Positions 59,232 to 64,000 of a stretch of DNA of 64,000 nt are shown one piece after another. Under the pieces are notes generated by a model that was given only the letters and a program-made list of their open reading frames with translations, ran no database searches and had not been told where the DNA came from. The position numbers and the translations under genes were made by a program. The DNA comes from Rhizobium sp. BK376 (GTDB lineage Bacteria > Pseudomonadota > Alphaproteobacteria > Rhizobiales > Rhizobiaceae), in contig NZ_SLZG01000013.1 in NCBI RefSeq assembly GCF_004341625.1, forward strand, positions 1 to 64,000, read 5' to 3'. The number at the start of each line of letters is the position of its first letter. Within the stretch, counting starts at the first letter, position 1.

Positions 59232-62200
59232 TCCTTTATGCCGAATTCGGCATAACGGTATGAAGATATCCCGAGGCTTGGGCGTCCTTGTGTCGGCACC
59301 GCCTGGCGTGCCGTGCGCAAATTCGTCACCTCTTCCCGTTGGCAGCCTGAACTCGACATCCCGGTCAGCCAATCCAGTTAGGTCACCCGAGAGGTCGAAT
59401 ATCTGCTGGGCAACCAGATGCACGATCTCCCCCTCACGCTGAATCTTGCCATTGATCGCCATCATCGACGCGCCAAGGGCCACACGACGCCGACGTTCGA
59501 AGAGCTTCGGCCAGATCACGCAATTTGCCGGCCCACTTTCGTCCTCGATCGTCAAGAAAATCACCCCCTTCGCCGAGCCTGGCCGCTGGCGGACGAGAAC
59601 AAGACCGGCCGTCATCAACCAGCGACCGTCACGCGCATTCATGGCTTCGGCGCAAGTGACGATGTTCCGGTCGGTCAGATCGCGCCGCAGGAACGCGAGC
59701 GGATGCTGTCGAAGGGTCAGCCCCGCGTGAGCGTAGTCTTCGATGACGTTATGGCCTTCCGTCATCTGCCTGAGGGCGACCTCGGGCTCTTGCTGCTCGG
59801 CGATCGCCCGCTCCTCGCGCTCTGCAGCAGCTGCAAACAACGGTAACGGGTCGTCGCGCAATGCTTTGATGGCCCACAATGCATCCCGCCGCTCGAGTTG
59901 AAGTGATGGCAGGAATGCGTCGGCCTCGGCGAGCTTTACGAGTGAGTCTGCCGGAACACTCGACCGTCGCCACATATCGTCGACGGATTCGAAGACGTCA
60001 TCCATGCGGGCCGCGACGATCCGCGAAGCGTCGGCCACGGCCAGTCCTCTCACCATGCGCATGCCAAGCCGGACCGCATGCCGTCCTGAATCTCCGATGG
60101 GTTCCAGCGTGCAGTCCCATCGGGAGCGGTTCACGCAGACCGGGCGCACGTCGACACCATGTGCTCTGGCGTCGCCAACGATCTGGGCAGGCGCGTAAAA
60201 TCCCATTGGTTGCGAATTCAGGAGCGCGGCGCAGAAAGCATCCGGATAGTGCCGCTTCACAAAGCTGCTGGCGTAGGCAATCAGCGCGAAGCTTGCCGCA
60301 TGGCTTTCGGGAAAACCGTAGGAGCCGAAGCCTTCGAGCTGGCTGAATGTCTTCTCGGCGAATTCAGGCGTGTAGCCGTTTTTCACCATGCCGGAGACAA
60401 GCTTGTCCTTGAAGCGCGAGACACCGCCGGTGAACTTGAAGGTCGCCATCGACTTGCGCAGCTGATCTGCCTCGCCGCCCGAGAAGCCGGCGCAAACCAT
60501 CGCCACCCGCATGGCGCTTTCCTGAAACAGCGGCACGCCAAGCGTCTTGCCGAGCACCGCCTCTAGCTCCGGTGTCGGATATTCGACTTTCTCCTTGCCT
60601 TCGCGCCGGCGCAGATAGGGATGCACCATGTCGCCCTGGATCGGTCCGGGGCGGACGATGGCGACCTGCACGACCAGATCGTAAAAGGTCCGCGGTTTCA
60701 GGCGCGGCAGCATCGACATCTGAGCGCGGCTCTCGATCTGGAAGGTGCCAAGCGTATCGGCCTTGCGGATCATCGCGTAGGTCGCGGGATCCTCCTGCTC
60801 GATCCTCGACAGGTCGAGGTCACGGTTCTTGTGTTGCCGGATCAGATCGAAGGCCTTGGCCATGCAGGTCAGCATCCCGAGCGCCAGGATGTCCACCTTC
60901 ATGAACTTCAACGCCTCGACGTCGTCCTTGTCCCATTCGATGATCTGCCGGTCCTTCATCGTGGCGGGTTCGATCGGTACGAGATCGTCGAGCCGGTCAT
61001 GGGTCAGCACGAAACCACCAGGGTGCTGGCCGAGGTGACGCGGCGCACCCATCAACTGCTGGGCAAGTTTCAGGGTCAGGACGAGACGGCGATCGTCGGG
61101 ATTGAGATTGAGCTCGCGGACATTGCGGTCGCAGACCTCTTCCGACCAGGACCACATGCCGGAGGACAAAGCCTTGATGACGTCTTCGGGCAGGCCAAGC
61201 GCCTTGCCGACGTCGCGGATCGCGCCGCGCGCCCGGTAGCGGGTGACGGTGGCGCAGAGCGCCGCCTTTTCCCGGCTATAGGTTCGGTAGATCCACTGGA
61301 TCACCTCTTCGCGCCGTTCGTGTTCGAAATCGACATCGATATCCGGCGGCTCGTCGCGCTCAGCGGAAACGAAACGCTCGAACAAGAGATCGTTGGTCGA
61401 GGGATCGATCGAGGTGACACCGAGAATATAGCAGACGGCGCTGTTGGCGGCCGAACCCCTGCCCTGGCAGAGGATGCCTTGCGAGCGCGCATAGCGCACG
61501 ATCGAGAAGACGGTCAGGAAATACGGCGCGTATTTCATCGTGCGGATGAGATCGAGCTCGTGACGCACGGTTTTCAGGACATCAGGAGGCAGTCCCTCGG
61601 GGTAGCGGTCGGGAACGCATTGCCAGACATAATGCTCGAGAGAGGCCTGGGCATCCTTGCCCGGAACGATCGCCTCCTCGGGATATTGATAGGTCAGCTC
61701 TTCGAACGAAAACCTGCACCTGCGGACGATCTCCATGGTGCGTGCGAGCGCCTCCCGGTATCGCGGAAACAGACGCGCCATCTCTTCGGGCGGCTTCAGG
61801 TATCGATCGGCATGACGCTCGCGCTCGAAGCCGACATCGTCAATGGTCGTATGGGTGCGGATACAGGTGACGATATCCTGCAACTGTCGGCGCCCCGGCT
61901 CATGGAACAGCACATCATTGGTAACGACCGTGTTCACCTTGAACCGGTGGGCAAGATTGGACATCTCATGCAGCCGCAGCTGATCGTTTTGACGACGTCG
62001 CAGGCAAAGCGACACATTGGCCCGATCGGAAAACACCTCGGCCATCTTGCGCAGCTGGACGGCACAGGTGTCGTCGGCGAGGTCCGGCAGCAGAATGCCG
62101 ATCATCCCCTCGGAATAGGCGACGACATCGTCCCAGTGCAGAATGCAGTTGTTCTTGCCGCCGCGAGACTTGCCCAGTGTGATGAGACGGGTCAGCCTGG

Positions 62201-62456
62201 AATAGGCAGCGCGATCGGTCGGATAGACGAGCAGCGACATGCCATCGGCGAGATCCAGCCGACAGCCAACGACGAGACGCAAGCCCGTGGCACGCGACGC
62301 CTCCAGCGCCCGGACGATCCCCGCCAGTGAATTGCGATCGACGACGCCAAGGGCCTCGATGCCAAGAGCCTTGGCGGTTTCGAACAGCTCCTGCGCCGAA
62401 CTGGCGCCACGCAGAAAGGAAAAATGGGTGGTGACCTGCAGCTCGGCGTAGCTCAT
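59172..62456 (-). CDS. dnaE2: error-prone DNA polymerase DnaE2
   Basis: The 1094-residue protein has the PHP domain at the N-terminus (MSYAELQVTTHFSFLRGASS), the C-family polymerase active site PDIDVDFEHERREEV, the block GRGSAANSAVCYILGVTSIDP, GFPESHAASFALIAYASSFVKRHYP, and an OB-fold near the end (LTIEDESGPANCVIWPKLFE). It is the translesion polymerase of the ImuA-ImuB-DnaE2 mutasome, induced by DNA damage. It overlaps imuB by four bases. Its last residues ETMPSEFPKARDFR lie within a repeat element; the natural end may have differed before that element settled there. Confidence 0.95.
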   Translation of the reverse strand: MSYAELQVTTHFSFLRGASSAQELFETAKALGIEALGVVDRNSLAGIVRALEASRATGLRLVVGCRLDLADGMSLLVYPTDRAAYSRLTRLITLGKSRGGKNNCILHWDDVVAYSEGMIGILLPDLADDTCAVQLRKMAEVFSDRANVSLCLRRRQNDQLRLHEMSNLAHRFKVNTVVTNDVLFHEPGRRQLQDIVTCIRTHTTIDDVGFERERHADRYLKPPEEMARLFPRYREALARTMEIVRRCRFSFEELTYQYPEEAIVPGKDAQASLEHYVWQCVPDRYPEGLPPDVLKTVRHELDLIRTMKYAPYFLTVFSIVRYARSQGILCQGRGSAANSAVCYILGVTSIDPSTNDLLFERFVSAERDEPPDIDVDFEHERREEVIQWIYRTYSREKAALCATVTRYRARGAIRDVGKALGLPEDVIKALSSGMWSWSEEVCDRNVRELNLNPDDRRLVLTLKLAQQLMGAPRHLGQHPGGFVLTHDRLDDLVPIEPATMKDRQIIEWDKDDVEALKFMKVDILALGMLTCMAKAFDLIRQHKNRDLDLSRIEQEDPATYAMIRKADTLGTFQIESRAQMSMLPRLKPRTFYDLVVQVAIVRPGPIQGDMVHPYLRRREGKEKVEYPTPELEAVLGKTLGVPLFQESAMRVAMVCAGFSGGEADQLRKSMATFKFTGGVSRFKDKLVSGMVKNGYTPEFAEKTFSQLEGFGSYGFPESHAASFALIAYASSFVKRHYPDAFCAALLNSQPMGFYAPAQIVGDARAHGVDVRPVCVNRSRWDCTLEPIGDSGRHAVRLGMRMVRGLAVADASRIVAARMDDVFESVDDMWRRSSVPADSLVKLAEADAFLPSLQLERRDALWAIKALRDDPLPLFAAAAEREERAIAEQQEPEVALRQMTEGHNVIEDYAHAGLTLRQHPLAFLRRDLTDRNIVTCAEAMNARDGRWLMTAGLVLVRQRPGSAKGVIFLTIEDESGPANCVIWPKLFERRRRVALGASMMAINGKIQREGEIVHLVAQQIFDLSGDLTGLADRDVEFRLPTGRGDEFAHGTPGGADTRTPKPRDIFIPLCRIRHKGIYPAPETMPSEFPKARDFR
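59236..59255. repeat. 20-bp perfect palindrome within the dnaE2 3' region
   Basis: TTATGCCGAATTCGGCATAA is its own reverse complement and uses the same TATGCCGA half-site as the arms at 59149 and 59202. It lies in the dnaE2 coding region 20 bases from the right repeat arm. The repeated half-site looks like a core site for a site-specific recombinase, which fits the recombinase remnant next to it. Confidence 0.6.
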
Positions 62457-63964
62457 GCGAAAATTCCATGCATGAACCAGCGGTGGCTGCCGGTCGCGGG
62501 GTCGATGCCATCACCGGAGCGAAAGATCCAAAGACGCTCGCCCCGCTCGTCCTCGACAATGAAGTAGTCGCGCACCGCTTCCATCTCGGCGTCGCGCTGC
62601 CACCATTCGCCAAAAATCCGCTCCGGACCATCGGCCCGCATCACCTTGCGGCGCGTGCCACGCCAGACGATCGAGACCGGCGGCCGGTCCGGCAGCAGCG
62701 CGATGGCCTCGATCAGTTCGGGACGTGCCAGCAACCGCACCGGCCGGCGCCAATGGCTGACCCAGGCGACTCCGATCGGGTCGGCCACGGCGCTGATCCG
62801 CTGGACGGAGCGCTCCGGCACATCGGAGGCAACGGGTGCGACGCGATAGACGCGCTGGCCGCGATTGCCGTAGATATCGATCAGCGGCGTGACATCGGCG
62901 ACCTCGTCTTCGGCCAGCATTGAGGACGCCTGGTGCTCCTCCAGCGGCTCGGCCATGACGGCGGCGAGCGTCAGCTTTTCGATCCCGAAACCGGGTTCGA
63001 TCTTTTCTGTCCGGTCGCGAAACAGTTTCGTCAGCCAGGCGACGTCACGCACCGGCTTGACCGTGCCGGCACGGATCGCCTGTCGCGTGCCATCGACTTT
63101 TTCCACGATCAGGTCGGCGCGGCGAACACCGAGGCCGCGACGCTGCAGTTCCTCGATCAGTTGCACGACCAGCCGGCCGACATATTTGTCGATGGTCTCC
63201 GCTGCCGCGATGGGCTCGGCAAAAGCGCGGGAAACCTCGATCAAGTCTGCGGTGCGGATCGGGTCGATCGGCTCCGAAACCCGGCCGAACATCTGGTCGA
63301 GCCGGCGACCGATTTCCGGGCCGAAGCGGAGCGTCAGGGGGGCGCGCGGCGTGTTGGCCAACTCGCCGATCGTCTGGAAGCCGAGCATGCGCAGATCGCT
63401 GACGACTTTTGTCGGAAGGCGGAGCAGCGATACTGGCAGCTTTTCGACGGCGCGTACCGTTTCCCCGCTCGGAACAATCACCGTCTCCCGGCTGATCGCA
63501 CGGGCGCAGGCATGCGCCGCACCCCAGCTATCGGCAACAGCGACACGCGCGGTCAGTTTCCTTGCAAGGAACTGATTGGCGATCTTCGTCACCATGGCAA
63601 GCTCCCCCCCCTGCAGGTGATCGGCGCCCTCGGTATCGATGACGATCCCGTCGACGCCATCGACGGCGACAACAGGAGAATAGATCGTCAGCGCCCAAAG
63701 CGTGATGCGCTCCAGGGATGCCGCGTCAGCTACCACATCCGCATCGACCAGCATCAATCCACGCAACAGCGCCTGCGCCTTGGCCGCCGGCATGCCGATA
63801 TGGACGCCGGCCTTGCGAGCGGCCGCGTCGGCTGCCGCTACCCAGCGCTTCGACCCGCTCTTGGCGATCACGGCGATGGCCTGGTCAGGCGGAATGGCGG
63901 GATCGGCGCGACGAATCCGATCCGTCGGCAGATCCGGAAGATAGATCGAGACGACCCTTGTCAT
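62453..63964 (-). CDS. imuB: ImuB, Y-family polymerase-like mutasome protein
   Basis: The 503-residue protein has the Y-family polymerase scaffold with little-finger region but no recognisable catalytic acidic triad in the first 150 residues, as expected for ImuB, which bridges ImuA and DnaE2 to the beta clamp instead of copying DNA. Typical are VSIYLPDLPTDRIRRADP at the start, LPVSLLRLPTKVVSDLRMLGFQTIGELA and, near the end, RRPVRLLARPELIEAIALLP and GERIFGEWW-like RIFGEWWQRDAEMEAVRDYF. It overlaps dnaE2 by four bases and follows the imuA end by about ten bases. Confidence 0.92.
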   Translation of the reverse strand: MTRVVSIYLPDLPTDRIRRADPAIPPDQAIAVIAKSGSKRWVAAADAAARKAGVHIGMPAAKAQALLRGLMLVDADVVADAASLERITLWALTIYSPVVAVDGVDGIVIDTEGADHLQGGELAMVTKIANQFLARKLTARVAVADSWGAAHACARAISRETVIVPSGETVRAVEKLPVSLLRLPTKVVSDLRMLGFQTIGELANTPRAPLTLRFGPEIGRRLDQMFGRVSEPIDPIRTADLIEVSRAFAEPIAAAETIDKYVGRLVVQLIEELQRRGLGVRRADLIVEKVDGTRQAIRAGTVKPVRDVAWLTKLFRDRTEKIEPGFGIEKLTLAAVMAEPLEEHQASSMLAEDEVADVTPLIDIYGNRGQRVYRVAPVASDVPERSVQRISAVADPIGVAWVSHWRRPVRLLARPELIEAIALLPDRPPVSIVWRGTRRKVMRADGPERIFGEWWQRDAEMEAVRDYFIVEDERGERLWIFRSGDGIDPATGSHRWFMHGIFA

Positions 63965-63973
63965 CGCACGCCC

Positions 63974-64000
63974 TCACGAGAAACTCAGCACATTCACCCG
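63974..64000 (-). CDS. imuA: ImuA, last residues only (runs off the window)
   Basis: The frame on the minus strand ending at the stop at 63974-63976 reads NVLSFS before the stop. Ten bases separate it from the imuB start. In rhizobia imuA precedes imuB and dnaE2 in one SOS-controlled operon, so the assignment is by position; eight residues cannot confirm it. Confidence 0.45.
   Translation of the reverse strand, partial: RVNVLSFS

Noticed and set aside
60621..62330. A 569-codon open frame opposite dnaE2
   Set aside because: dnaE2 is complete and conserved on the other strand; the frame is a shadow.
1..64000. CRISPR arrays, tRNA or rRNA genes, intact insertion sequences
   Set aside because: No regularly spaced repeats, no tRNA-like cloverleaf or rRNA sequence and no full transposase gene were recognised in reading the window.

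Overview
The window is a stretch of alphaproteobacterial, rhizobial-type DNA, most likely Rhizobium or a close relative. The dnaE2-imuB-imuA mutasome order, membrane-type urate hydroxylase PuuD, the allantoinase/OHCU-decarboxylase fusion, the Gcl-Hyi-GlxR-TtuD order and the many sugar and peptide ABC systems with GntR, LysR, AraC and IclR regulators all fit that group. No rRNA, tRNA or CRISPR array was seen. Gene calls were made by reading the translations without database searches, so family names are recognitions and substrates are inferences.

Layout. 1-5 kb: the 5' end of xylA, a BMP-type binding protein divergent from a GntR regulator, an aldo/keto reductase divergent from an AraC regulator, and a decayed fragment of an ureidoglycine aminohydrolase gene. 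5-16 kb: a cluster that looks like aromatic or phenolic catabolism (extradiol dioxygenase, FAH-type hydrolase, flavin monooxygenase, SMP-30-type hydrolase) with an RbsABC-like importer and two paralogous GntR regulators. 16-22 kb: the glyoxylate-to-glycerate operon (gcl, hyi, glxR, ttuD) divergent from an IclR regulator. 23-36 kb: purine catabolism (guanine deaminase, puuD, xdhC, xdhB, xdhA, uraH, puuE-uraD, a frameshifted allA, a purine permease, ureidoglycine aminohydrolase) with a LysR regulator. Glyoxylate released by purine breakdown would feed the gcl operon, so these two blocks form one pathway. Allantoate amidohydrolase is missing from the window.

36-42 kb is an oxidoreductase region: two aldo/keto reductases, a MerR regulator with a recognisable long-spacer promoter, an MFS carrier and a second AraC regulator close to the first one. 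43-55 kb is one long plus-strand operon under a divergent LysR gene: two metal-dependent amidohydrolases, a GHL6-type glycosidase-like protein, a metallo-beta-lactamase-fold hydrolase, an MTA/purine-nucleoside-phosphorylase-fold enzyme with an altered phosphate site, and a complete Dpp-type ABC importer. This is my best candidate for an undescribed system: uptake and dismantling of a nucleoside-like, possibly glycosylated, compound.

55-64 kb: a PAS-GGDEF protein, a frameshifted dinucleotide-binding oxidoreductase, an isolated beta-propeller gene, and the dnaE2-imuB mutasome. The 3' end of dnaE2 occurs a second time, inverted, about 1.7 kb away. Both copies carry terminal inverted repeats, and a tyrosine-recombinase C-terminal remnant abuts the copy at dnaE2. 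This marks the dnaE2 tail as a recombination site.
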